A DNA stretch of 64,000 bases. Source: Betaproteobacteria bacterium (GTDB lineage Bacteria > Pseudomonadota > Gammaproteobacteria > Burkholderiales > Burkholderiaceae_D). Both the position numbers and the translations under genes were made by a program. The notes under the pieces are model-generated. The model was not told where the DNA came from. It searched no databases and saw nothing but the letters and a program-made list of their open reading frames with translations. Shown one piece after another: positions 55,363-63,732 of the stretch. The DNA lies in NCBI GenBank assembly GCA_025362735.1, contig JANYFL010000009.1, positions 1 through 64,000 on the forward strand, given 5' to 3'. The stretch's first letter is position 1. Each line of letters begins with the position of its first letter.

Positions 55363-57723
55363 ATGAATAAATTCGACTTTCGCTTATCGGTGCTGGCTCT
55401 AAGCCTGTGCTCGGTTTGGAGTGCTTCGGCGCAACAAGTGACACAGCCAACGGCTCCAGTTAGAACTGCGACGAATACATTGGAAGAAATTGTTGTAACG
55501 GCACAGCACCGTCCGGAAAACGTACAAAAGGCGGCTGTCGCGATTACTGTGTTGTCCGGAGACTTGCTCGGAGAAAAAGGACTGGGTTCATCAAAAGACC
55601 TGATTCAATCGATACCGGGCCTTGCATTAACTTCAGCAACACCGAACGCCAATCTCAGCTTGCGTGGCGTCGGTAGCGGCGGCGGTAACGCTTATGCCGA
55701 TCCCACTGTCTCGTATAACCTCGGCGACGTTAACATTGCCCGCCAATTTACAACTGCTTCCAGCTTCTACGATTTACAACGTGTTGAAGTCCTCAAAGGC
55801 CCACAAGGGACCTTGTATGGTCGCAATGCAACGGTTGGCGCAATCAACATCGTACCGAATCGGCCCAGTTCAAAATATGAAGGTTCCGTTGGTGTGGATA
55901 TGGGGAACTACAGGGCCTTTGCCATAACCGGTATGGTCAACGTTCCTATCTCCGACACCGTCGCGATACGTGTTGCATTCAGAACCTCCAAGCATGACGG
56001 TTATCTCAGCAATGGTTACAACGACGAGGACCGCCGTACTGCGCGCTTTAGCGCATTGGTCAAGCCCAGTAGTGACCTGTCAATGCTTTTCAGTGCCGAT
56101 TATTTCCACGACGGTGGCAAAGGTCCGAGCACAATTTTTCTCTACCCCAATAACAACAACAGCCGATATCAGGATTCGAGCAACCCCTGGTTAGCATTTT
56201 CAGTTCCTGGCTGTGGCAATACACAGATTTGTCCCACCTACGGTGACGGTAATAGCGGTCAAGGCCCGCAACTCGCTTCGATCCGTGCGATGCCAGTTGT
56301 CGGTGGCGATGGCTTCGTCGACAACCAGCAGGTCGTGCTGAAAAACGAAACCGAGATCAATCTCAATGCGGGAACACTGACCATCATTCCAGCCTACGTC
56401 CATAGCAAGATCAATTTCAAGGCCTATGGACAGGGCTTCCAGCAAATCGTCAAAGATGACGTCGCCCAAACCAGTCTGGAAGCGCGGCTGGCATCAAATA
56501 CCGCAGGGCCATGGAAATGGATTCTCGGAGGCTATTTATTTAGTGAAACCCAAAACAATTACGCGCTCTTTCTGGAGGCGAACGGATACCAGATCAACCG
56601 TCAACCAAATCTGGAAGACAAGAGCTATGCAATCTTTGGGCAAGCGACCTATTCGATCACTGACAAATTTCGCGTGACAAGTGGCCTTCGCTATACACGC
56701 GAGAACAAGAAGCAGGATGGCTACACCGTTTTCGACGAGGCAAATGTTGCCGTCAGTACGGCCTGTACACCAGCGATTCTTGCCGCCAATCGAGGCACCT
56801 CAATCGTGGCACCGAACCCTTTACAACCGGGCGGCGGTTGCAACGTACCCAATTCTGGAAATATGACGTTCAATGCGACGAATTTCAAAGTCGCGCTTGA
56901 ATATGATATCGCTCCGCAATCCATGGTGTATGCGGATGTCTCCAGCGGTTTCAAAGCAGGAGGGTTCTGGATCGGCCTGCCACCGAATACTTACAAGCCT
57001 GAAAAGCTGACTGCATTTTCAATCGGCTCAAAGAACCGTTTCTTTGAGAATAGATTGCAAGCCAATCTCGAGCTGTTCTACTGGGACTATAAGGATCAGC
57101 AGGTCAGCGTCTTTACTTCACTCAATCCCACAGGTACGGCTGCACGGCCTTTCAATACCGACAGCTATATCAAGGGGGCAGAGATCGACCTGACTTGGCT
57201 TCCAACGGATGCAGACAAGTTTACGATGGATCTGCTGTTGGAAGAAGGCAAGTACAAAGCCTTTCCATTGGGCACGAACCTGCTGACCCAGTCGGTCAAC
57301 AACTATGCTGCCGACATGCCACGGCTGAATACACCGCATGCATCGGCGACGCTCGGTTATGGGCACACTTTTGACATGTCAAATGGAGGCAGCGTAACCT
57401 TCGCGGCGCGTAGCCATATTCAAACTCCAGCCTGGCTGTCCGCCCTGGCCAACCCAACCGTCCCAGGTGCGGTTTTACATTTGAACGGTGCCGCACAAAA
57501 GGCTTATCACGTGTCCAATCTGAGTCTCAGCTATTACGATCCGAAGGGCAAATGGCAAGTCACAGGTTATATTGATAACGTCGAAAATGAAGCAGTCGTC
57601 TACACCGGAACTGCAGGTACGATTTCACGCGGTATCCTTTACCGGCCAGCTAACACCAATTCACTGTATGCAGCGCTTAATGCACCCCGTACTTGGGGCG
57701 TGAGGTTCAGCGCCAAGTTCTAA
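55363..57723 (+). CDS. TonB-dependent outer-membrane receptor
   Basis: 786-residue receptor: a signal peptide (...SLCSVWSASAQQ), a TonB-box-like LEEIVVTAQHRPENVQKA, a plug (LSLRGVGSGGGNAYADPTVS ... GPQGTLYGRNATVGAINIV) and a 22-strand barrel ending GVRFSAKF. No STN signalling domain. It belongs to the large receptor group used by sphingomonad-like degraders for bulky organics, not a clear siderophore type. ATG 55363 has GAGGAG upstream. A strong terminator follows. It probably imports the pathway substrate. Confidence 0.92.
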   Translation: MNKFDFRLSVLALSLCSVWSASAQQVTQPTAPVRTATNTLEEIVVTAQHRPENVQKAAVAITVLSGDLLGEKGLGSSKDLIQSIPGLALTSATPNANLSLRGVGSGGGNAYADPTVSYNLGDVNIARQFTTASSFYDLQRVEVLKGPQGTLYGRNATVGAINIVPNRPSSKYEGSVGVDMGNYRAFAITGMVNVPISDTVAIRVAFRTSKHDGYLSNGYNDEDRRTARFSALVKPSSDLSMLFSADYFHDGGKGPSTIFLYPNNNNSRYQDSSNPWLAFSVPGCGNTQICPTYGDGNSGQGPQLASIRAMPVVGGDGFVDNQQVVLKNETEINLNAGTLTIIPAYVHSKINFKAYGQGFQQIVKDDVAQTSLEARLASNTAGPWKWILGGYLFSETQNNYALFLEANGYQINRQPNLEDKSYAIFGQATYSITDKFRVTSGLRYTRENKKQDGYTVFDEANVAVSTACTPAILAANRGTSIVAPNPLQPGGGCNVPNSGNMTFNATNFKVALEYDIAPQSMVYADVSSGFKAGGFWIGLPPNTYKPEKLTAFSIGSKNRFFENRLQANLELFYWDYKDQQVSVFTSLNPTGTAARPFNTDSYIKGAEIDLTWLPTDADKFTMDLLLEEGKYKAFPLGTNLLTQSVNNYAADMPRLNTPHASATLGYGHTFDMSNGGSVTFAARSHIQTPAWLSALANPTVPGAVLHLNGAAQKAYHVSNLSLSYYDPKGKWQVTGYIDNVENEAVVYTGTAGTISRGILYRPANTNSLYAALNAPRTWGVRFSAKF

Positions 57724-57747
57724 GTTTTTTGAACTTACTACCAATGG

Positions 57748-57787
57748 CCCGCCGACCCTCAGCTTGAGAGGCGGCGGGTTATTTTTT
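57748..57787 (+). terminator. Rho-independent terminator after the TonB receptor
   Basis: CCCGCCG (57748-57754) pairs with CGGCGGG (57772-57778), with an inner CTC/GAG pair, and is followed by TTATTTTTT. Confidence 0.88.
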
Positions 57788-57837
57788 GCTTGATGCGACG
57801 TAGGCTTCTAAAGCAAATCGAAGAGAGGAAGACATCA

Positions 57838-58479
57838 ATGAAACTAAAACAAATCACGCGGGCAAGTTGCCATTTAGCGCTCGCGGCTTTTCTCGTTGCT
57901 CTTTCAAGTGCCCACACGGCTAGCGCGGAGGGACCGACCGACTCAATAACCAAGACCGGCAAAACGATTCCTGAGCAGGCCTGGGCACACCAATACAAGA
58001 AAATTCATCTGTTGCCGAACGGAGCCACCTCGACAAATTCCGATACCTTTGACCGGATGTTGATTCAGGAAGCGTTTGCACGTTACGGAATTGCTTACGA
58101 TGAAGTCAGGCTAGATGTTCTCGCATCACTTTTTACTGAAGATGCAGTAGTCGAGGTGACTGAGGGCCCAAAGACCCTCAATGTCAATACGGGACGCGAA
58201 GCCATCCTCAAAAATTTCTCTTCCGCGCTCTCACAACAAGGGGATCAGAGACGCCATGCCGTGACCAATCTGGTTTTTGAGAAGCTAACAAAAACAGAAG
58301 CCTCCGTTCTCGCTTACGGAATCGTAACCGTCGCAGCGAATGGCCTGTCTCTCGGAGCAACGGTCATTTACTCCGCAGATTTCCGGCGCGGGAATGACGG
58401 TCTATGGCGATTCTCGCGACTTCTTATTGGTATGGATACTTACTCGGGCAATAAGCCGGTCATACCTGTTAGCCGATAA
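57838..58479 (+). CDS. Exported SnoaL/NTF2-like protein
   Basis: 213 residues with a signal peptide (MKLKQITRASCHLALAAFLV ... ASAEGP), then an NTF2/SnoaL-like cone: ALARYGIAYDEVRLDVLASLF-type helix and strand, FTEDAVVEVTEG and DFRRGNDGLWRFSRLLI. SnoaL folds isomerise, cyclise or hydrate; an exported one beside a receptor is uncommon. ATG 57838 has GAGAGG upstream. It follows the terminator, so read-through or its own promoter is needed. Confidence 0.82.
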   Translation: MKLKQITRASCHLALAAFLVALSSAHTASAEGPTDSITKTGKTIPEQAWAHQYKKIHLLPNGATSTNSDTFDRMLIQEAFARYGIAYDEVRLDVLASLFTEDAVVEVTEGPKTLNVNTGREAILKNFSSALSQQGDQRRHAVTNLVFEKLTKTEASVLAYGIVTVAANGLSLGATVIYSADFRRGNDGLWRFSRLLIGMDTYSGNKPVIPVSR

Positions 58480-58523
58480 ATTTTGATCTTCACCCGAGCG
58501 ACTCTTGCGGAAGCTCTGCAAAT

Positions 58524-59531
58524 TTATTTTTTTGAGTTCGAAGTCGGACCTGCTTTTTTGGTCCCAATGTTTGGGACCGAATTATTCATTCTATCGACGA
58601 CATCATCACGCCGGAGTATGTCCCTGTCACTATAAAAATCCAGCAATCTTTGATACACCATTTCGATTGCTTTCTTGGCTAAGGTAGACGTTTGGTGCCG
58701 ATTGCTGGTTGCAAGAATTAATCGGATCGTTGGCCTCGGTTCCCTAAAATGGACGACACGAAAATCTCGTTTTTTTACATCACTCCAGACTGCTCCGGGG
58801 TGTAGTACGGCGTATCCATAACCTGCCATGACCAAGTCCAGGATCGATTCCACCGAATCGACTTCAAAAGCTATTTTCAAATCGAAGCCCAACTCGACCG
58901 CTTTACTCTCCAAAGTCTGGCGTATGCCATGCATCCGTCCAGTCGTAATCAATGGATAGTCGGCGATTTTAGAAAACGGAGGGGGCTCAACAATTTCGCT
59001 CAAAGCTCCTGGTGGTCCGATCAGTACAACCTCTTGCTCCATTAAATGGCGTTTTTCGATAAATGGTGTTTTGCTTGTGTCATTCAAAACGGCCACATCG
59101 ATTCTACCCATGAGAAGCCATTCCATCAGATAACCGGTGAAGCCTTCCATCGTGGAAATGGTCGCGTTAGGAAATTGCTCCTTGAATCCCTGGATCAATA
59201 GCAGTGTCGTGGAACGGGCAACCCCTGTTATCAAACCGATCGTGAAATGCCCCGTCATTTTTCCCTGCAGTGCAGCCATATCCTGTTCAGCACGAGCACA
59301 TTGCTCAATGATTCCCTTGGCATGTGCGAGCAATACCTTGCCAGCTTCTGTTGTGGCAACACCGCGTCCATTACGAATTAACAGGTGTTGTCGAAAGCCT
59401 GTTTCAAGTTGGCGTACCAGATGACTCAATGCTGGTTGAGTCGTATCGAGTATCTCAGCCGCTCGCGTGTAGCTGCCCAGTTCAGCCACATGCAAAAAAG
59501 CCTCCAATTGTTTGAACTGCATCTGGGTCAT
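58524..59531 (-). CDS. LysR-family regulator of the catabolic region
   Basis: 335-residue LTTR: an N-terminal helix-turn-helix (FKQLEAFLHVAELGSYTRAA, TTQPALSHLVRQLE) and an effector domain. A 25-residue polar C-terminal tail is longer than usual. It is divergent from the CrtI-like gene. The 30-bp site ends only five bases before ATG 59531; ATG 59522 is an alternative start that would give it more room. Confidence 0.92.
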   Translation of the reverse strand: MTQMQFKQLEAFLHVAELGSYTRAAEILDTTQPALSHLVRQLETGFRQHLLIRNGRGVATTEAGKVLLAHAKGIIEQCARAEQDMAALQGKMTGHFTIGLITGVARSTTLLLIQGFKEQFPNATISTMEGFTGYLMEWLLMGRIDVAVLNDTSKTPFIEKRHLMEQEVVLIGPPGALSEIVEPPPFSKIADYPLITTGRMHGIRQTLESKAVELGFDLKIAFEVDSVESILDLVMAGYGYAVLHPGAVWSDVKKRDFRVVHFREPRPTIRLILATSNRHQTSTLAKKAIEMVYQRLLDFYSDRDILRRDDVVDRMNNSVPNIGTKKAGPTSNSKK

Positions 59532-59535
59532 TTTG

Positions 59536-59565
59536 AACTATGTGGTATCTGATATATCAGCTAGC
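59536..59565 (+). promoter_or_regulatory. 30-bp site, copy 2 (LysR/CrtI-like intergenic)
   Basis: Begins AACTATGTGGTATC and contains the perfect 12-base palindrome CTGATATATCAG (59549-59560), then CTAGC. 25 of 30 bases match 55170-55199. Its position over the LysR gene's ribosome-binding zone suggests autorepression and control of the plus-strand gene at 59800. Confidence 0.65.
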
Positions 59566-59799
59566 TTCGTTTTGGCCATTGTAATGGCTATGCTCGACTG
59601 CAACAATCCAGTCAGAGCCAATGAACATCCTGACACGGCATATCAACGCTTAAGAATTAATCGATATCGCATCAAGTAAGCCGAGATTGTCACTTTCCCA
59701 AAATATTGTTGACGCTGGTCGACTTGATCTTCAATACCAGTCCGAATGTTTATTTCAGGGCTACACAGCTAAATAGTTATCAAGATTCGGAGATGCAGC

Positions 59800-61767
59800 G
59801 TGACAAAAGAATATGACATCGTCGCAATGGGTGCAGGCCACAATGGTCTGGTGACAGCGGCCTATCTCGCCAAGGCGGGTAAGCGCGTATTAATTCTTGA
59901 GCGCAACGCTTGGGCAGGTGGTGGAGTGGTCACGCAAGAACTGACTGTTCCCGGATTTCGTCACGATCAACATTCGATTTCGCACGTCTGCCTGATGGCG
60001 AATCCCATGATGACTCAGGATGAACTCGGACTGCTCGGTCAATTCGGCCTGGAATATAACTTCATCGACATTCCGACGATTACACTGTTTCCGGATGGCG
60101 ATTATCTTTGCATGTACCGGGATATCGAGAAGTCATGTGAATCCATTGCAAAATTTTCGCAAAAAGATGCCGAGACTTATCGGACTCTGGCCAACCATGC
60201 AAAAAAAGTACTTCCGATGTTTCTGCAGGGCATGTATTCACCGCCTGCGCCTATGGGAGCCTTCCTCGCTCTTTTGGATCAATCGCAAGAAGGCCGCGAT
60301 CTGTTCCAGCTGATGACACGGAGCCCGCTCGACATTCTCAATTCAATGTATGAGAGCGACAAGGTCAAAATTCATTTCATGAAGCCGGTGGCCCAGCTGC
60401 TGCAAATGCCCGACGACCTGGGTACCGGACTTTGCACGCTGATGATTCCGGGACTGATGCACACCTATGGTATTCCCAAGCCTGTCGGTGGCAGCGGCCG
60501 ACTGACAGAAGCGCTGATTCGCTGTATTGAACATTACGGCGGCACGATCCTGAAGGAACAGGAAGTCACGAAGGTACTGACTAAAGATGGTCGCGCGATT
60601 GGTCTTCAAACTCTTGCAGGCGAACAGTACATGGCCAAGGAAGCCGTGCTTGCTTCGATCCATCCGAAACGGCTTGATCGATTTATTGACGGCCTGGAAC
60701 CTGACCTGATCCGTCGTGCGAACCGCGTCCGGTCTTCGCCGTTCAACATTCTGACCGCACACTATGCGATCAAGGAAAAGGCGCAGTTCGCCCACGGCGA
60801 AGAAGTCAAACGAGCGTCTGCAACCGAGTACGCGACGACGACGAATTTCAAGGAGTTTGTCGAACAGTTCCAACCTTTACGCCGCGGCGAAGTGCTACGT
60901 GACCAGTTGATGTTCTCCGGCGCAGATTCGACCCATAACGATCCCACGCGCGCGCCTCCCGGACATGGCGTCATGCTGACGCAGGCTTTCGTGCCCTATT
61001 ACCTGAAGGATGGCGGTCCGGAACGCTGGGATGTGTACAAGGAAGAAGTTGCCGACATGATCCTTGACGGCATGCGCCAATACATTCCCAACTTTACTGA
61101 CGAGAACATCATCGCTCGCACCGTCGACAGTCCGCTTGATCATGAGCGGCACTCGCCGAACAGTTTTGTTGAAGGCGACGAGCACGGCTTGGGAACCTAT
61201 ATGTTTCAGGCCGGGAGCAACCGCCCTATTGCCGAACTTTCGAACTACACCGTCCCAGGGATAAAAGGCCTGTATATCTGCGGCCCCTTTATGCATCCAT
61301 CAGGTGGCGTATTCGGCGGTGGTCGTGCGACGGCAATCAAGATGTTCGAAGATCTTCGACTGGATTTCCAGCGTGTCGCAGTGACGGATCGTGCCGCCCA
61401 GCAAGCTGCAGGCGCGCGCGCTGGCTTTAAGGCATTACAGACATCTGCACCAGCATCAGATGTGCCTTCGACTGCAGCTCACGAGCCCAACCTGCCTGAG
61501 TCGCAAAATGCCGCGCTAACCAATCTCGATCATGCTGCCGGAGTCATTGCACATCCACCCATGACCCTCTTTGGAGAGGACAACAAGGAGATGATGACCA
61601 TTAGCAAACTTGAACGCGAGGGGAACTCGCTGGTCATCAAGGGCCGAATTTATGGAACGGTACCTCTGGTCGCCATATTGCGACCCGAAGAAGTGCGTAA
61701 GGTCTTCAAACTTCTCAATTGGAAACTCGTCACTTTCATCATCAGCCTTCTTTTCCGTAAATCCTAG
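59800..61767 (+). CDS. CrtI/PYROXD2-like FAD oxidoreductase with C-terminal extension
   Basis: 655 residues. An N-terminal FAD fingerprint DIVAMGAGHNGLVTAAYLAK and TVPGFRHDQHSISH, and a C-terminal YICGPFMHPSGGVFGGGRA, place it in the phytoene-dehydrogenase-related (COG1233) group. After about residue 535 come an Ala/Pro-rich linker and a separate domain of about 70 residues (MTISKLEREGNSLVIKGRIY ... RPEEVRKVFKLL) ending in a hydrophobic tail LVTFIISLLFRKS that may dock to membrane. GTG 59800 follows CGGAG. It probably desaturates or isomerises a hydrophobic substrate. Confidence 0.87.
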   Translation: MTKEYDIVAMGAGHNGLVTAAYLAKAGKRVLILERNAWAGGGVVTQELTVPGFRHDQHSISHVCLMANPMMTQDELGLLGQFGLEYNFIDIPTITLFPDGDYLCMYRDIEKSCESIAKFSQKDAETYRTLANHAKKVLPMFLQGMYSPPAPMGAFLALLDQSQEGRDLFQLMTRSPLDILNSMYESDKVKIHFMKPVAQLLQMPDDLGTGLCTLMIPGLMHTYGIPKPVGGSGRLTEALIRCIEHYGGTILKEQEVTKVLTKDGRAIGLQTLAGEQYMAKEAVLASIHPKRLDRFIDGLEPDLIRRANRVRSSPFNILTAHYAIKEKAQFAHGEEVKRASATEYATTTNFKEFVEQFQPLRRGEVLRDQLMFSGADSTHNDPTRAPPGHGVMLTQAFVPYYLKDGGPERWDVYKEEVADMILDGMRQYIPNFTDENIIARTVDSPLDHERHSPNSFVEGDEHGLGTYMFQAGSNRPIAELSNYTVPGIKGLYICGPFMHPSGGVFGGGRATAIKMFEDLRLDFQRVAVTDRAAQQAAGARAGFKALQTSAPASDVPSTAAHEPNLPESQNAALTNLDHAAGVIAHPPMTLFGEDNKEMMTISKLEREGNSLVIKGRIYGTVPLVAILRPEEVRKVFKLLNWKLVTFIISLLFRKS

Positions 61768-61781
61768 TCAAAGAGAAAATA

Positions 61782-62576
61782 ATGGAATTCGATGGAAAAA
61801 GGGTTTTAGTCACTGGTGCTGCACGAGGTATCGGGCAGGCAGTCTGCGAAGCGCTGGCAAAAGCGGGAAGCCGGGTTGTCATTGCCGACATTAATGGCGA
61901 TGGCGCAGAAAACGCGGCCTCTTTAATTCGCGAACAGGGAGGCGATGCCATTGGAATCCGTTGCGACGTATCCAACGATTCCGATGTCGAGGCACTCGAG
62001 CAAACAATCAACCGCCACTTCGGCGGGGTCGATATTCTGATCAACAATGCAGTTGCTCACCAGTTAGCACCAGGTGCTGTTGACGTAATCGATCTGGAAC
62101 GCTGGGCGCGCGCGCTGGACATCAACGTCATGGGCTACGTTCGCCTGATCCGTCTCTTCGTTCCACCTATGTTGGCACGTGCCACCGGCTACGTAGTGAC
62201 CACATCCTCATCACTTGCCATCTTGCCCAACAAAGCAACTCAGTACATGCTGCCCTATATCACCAGCAAGGGTGCTGCGCTTGGCCTCTCCTATGGCTTG
62301 GCTTATTCACTCCGTCCACGAGGGGTACTTGCGAGCGTTTTTTGTCCAGGTCTGACCTCGACCACCGATGACGGGACGAGCAAGATTGCGGCCCTTGGAT
62401 TTCTTGATGAAGTACCCAAGTCAGTTACCACACCTGCAACGTCGCGATTTGCTGCGCAAGCACTGCTCGATGGCATGCGAAGAGAAGATTTTTTGATCTG
62501 CTCGCAACCCGATTTTGAGAATTCCTTGAATCAGTTTGCGCACAACAGACTCGATCCTTTCTCAGATTTTCAGTAA
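61782..62576 (+). CDS. Short-chain dehydrogenase/reductase
   Basis: 264-residue SDR with a full active site: TGAARGIGQAV, NNAVAHQ, the Ser in TTSSSLAIL and YITSKGAAL. It lies 14 bases after the CrtI-like gene, same operon, and probably oxidises or reduces the same intermediate. No signal peptide. Confidence 0.88.
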   Translation: MEFDGKRVLVTGAARGIGQAVCEALAKAGSRVVIADINGDGAENAASLIREQGGDAIGIRCDVSNDSDVEALEQTINRHFGGVDILINNAVAHQLAPGAVDVIDLERWARALDINVMGYVRLIRLFVPPMLARATGYVVTTSSSLAILPNKATQYMLPYITSKGAALGLSYGLAYSLRPRGVLASVFCPGLTSTTDDGTSKIAALGFLDEVPKSVTTPATSRFAAQALLDGMRREDFLICSQPDFENSLNQFAHNRLDPFSDFQ

Positions 62577-62770
62577 CTCGCAGGAATCAATACGGCGTTT
62601 TATTACCGCTCCTTCTGGAGAAATGTCAGTCAAGAGCAATACCTGAATCCAACTAATTGGTAATTTTCACATATCCCATGTTACGATACATATGTAGCGC
62701 ATATCAGTACGTTTTATTACCGAATAAAAAAACGAACGAAGTGATATCCAAGCATGGCCAGGAGACTGTA
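62577..62770. other. Promoter region of the lipoprotein hydrolase
   Basis: 194 bases without a gene, holding site D (62686-62707). ATATCCCATGTTAC at 62671-62684 resembles part of the 30-bp LysR-like site (12 of 14), a weaker match. Confidence 0.45.
62686..62707 (+). promoter_or_regulatory. Operator-like site D
   Basis: The perfect palindrome TACATATGTA (62687-62696) is followed by GCGCATATCAG. It lies 64 bases before GTG 62771. The arm is on the gene-proximal side, opposite to sites A-C. Confidence 0.45.
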
Positions 62771-63670
62771 GTGACCCCATTTTTCAGGTCGCACCGTTTG
62801 ATCGCGAAGCTGCTCTGCAAACGAGCATTTAGCTTGTTCGCGATGGCTATCCTGGCGACTCTTGTGTCGTGTACGACGATAACCACTGATCGTCATCACT
62901 ACATCGTGAATGCCGGTAGCAATCAAGTCGAAGTCATCGCTGAAGGCAAAGGACCATTACTCGTCCTGTTGCCTTCAGCCGCCAGGGGTGCCGATGATTT
63001 CGACGAAGTCGCTCCCATGCTTGCCGACAAAGGTTTTCGAGTAATACGACCCGAGCCAAGAGGTAGCGGACGGACCACAGGTCCTTATGCCGGCATATCG
63101 CTCCATGACGTAGCGAATGATGTCGCTGCAGTAATCAGACAGGAGAACAATGGCCCCGCGATTCTGGTCGGACACGCAGCCGGGAGTTTCGTTGCGCGGG
63201 TCTTGGCTGTGGATCATCCCGAACTGGTGCGCGGCGTGGTTCTGGCTGCTGCGGGAGCGTGGAGCTATCCACGTGAGCTGGGTATCGCAGTCCGGAAAAT
63301 GGATGAGCCAAATATTACTGATACAGAGCGGCTTAAATATCTTCGCTCTTCCTTTTTTGCACCAGGCAGCGATGCCACTGTCTGGCTTAAAGGCTGGCGC
63401 CCGCTCATACAGTATGGAGCCGGTGGTGCTCCTGACAATGCAAGTCGCGACCAATGGTGGGGCGCCGGTAATAAACCTGTTCTCGAAATCCAGCCGCTCG
63501 ATGACCCCTTTAAACCACGATCCGCAGCAGGAGAGTTCAAGGCGGAATTCGGCGACCGGGTTACGGTTGTCGAAATAGCCAATGCAAGTCATGCACTGTT
63601 CCCGGAACAACCGAAAGCCGTTGTTAATGCCATTGTTAAATGGGCAGTCACGCTGGATTCAAAACCATGA
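62771..63670 (+). CDS. Lipoprotein alpha/beta-hydrolase with Ala at the nucleophile position
   Basis: 299-residue protein from GTG 62771 (AGGAG six bases upstream) with a lipoprotein signal ending LATLVSC (Cys34), so it is probably membrane-anchored in the periplasm. The fold is alpha/beta-hydrolase: LLVLLPSAARGADDF, VIRPEPRGSGRTTGP, and the elbow VGHAAGSF with Ala136 where Ser is expected. The candidate His is in NASHALFPEQPKAV. It ends overlapping a possible ATG of the next gene. The function is unclear; it may be a binding protein or use a different nucleophile. Confidence 0.85.
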   Translation: MTPFFRSHRLIAKLLCKRAFSLFAMAILATLVSCTTITTDRHHYIVNAGSNQVEVIAEGKGPLLVLLPSAARGADDFDEVAPMLADKGFRVIRPEPRGSGRTTGPYAGISLHDVANDVAAVIRQENNGPAILVGHAAGSFVARVLAVDHPELVRGVVLAAAGAWSYPRELGIAVRKMDEPNITDTERLKYLRSSFFAPGSDATVWLKGWRPLIQYGAGGAPDNASRDQWWGAGNKPVLEIQPLDDPFKPRSAAGEFKAEFGDRVTVVEIANASHALFPEQPKAVVNAIVKWAVTLDSKP

Positions 63671-63732
63671 TCGCTCAAAGTCAGATCATCTCTGGCCCCA
63701 GCACTCATATTGAAGTGGTGAGAGCAACCAGC

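Noticed and set aside
62657-62770. Longer N-terminus for the lipoprotein hydrolase
   Set aside because: The extension runs through operator-like site D and destroys the lipoprotein signal; GTG 62771 has a good ribosome site.
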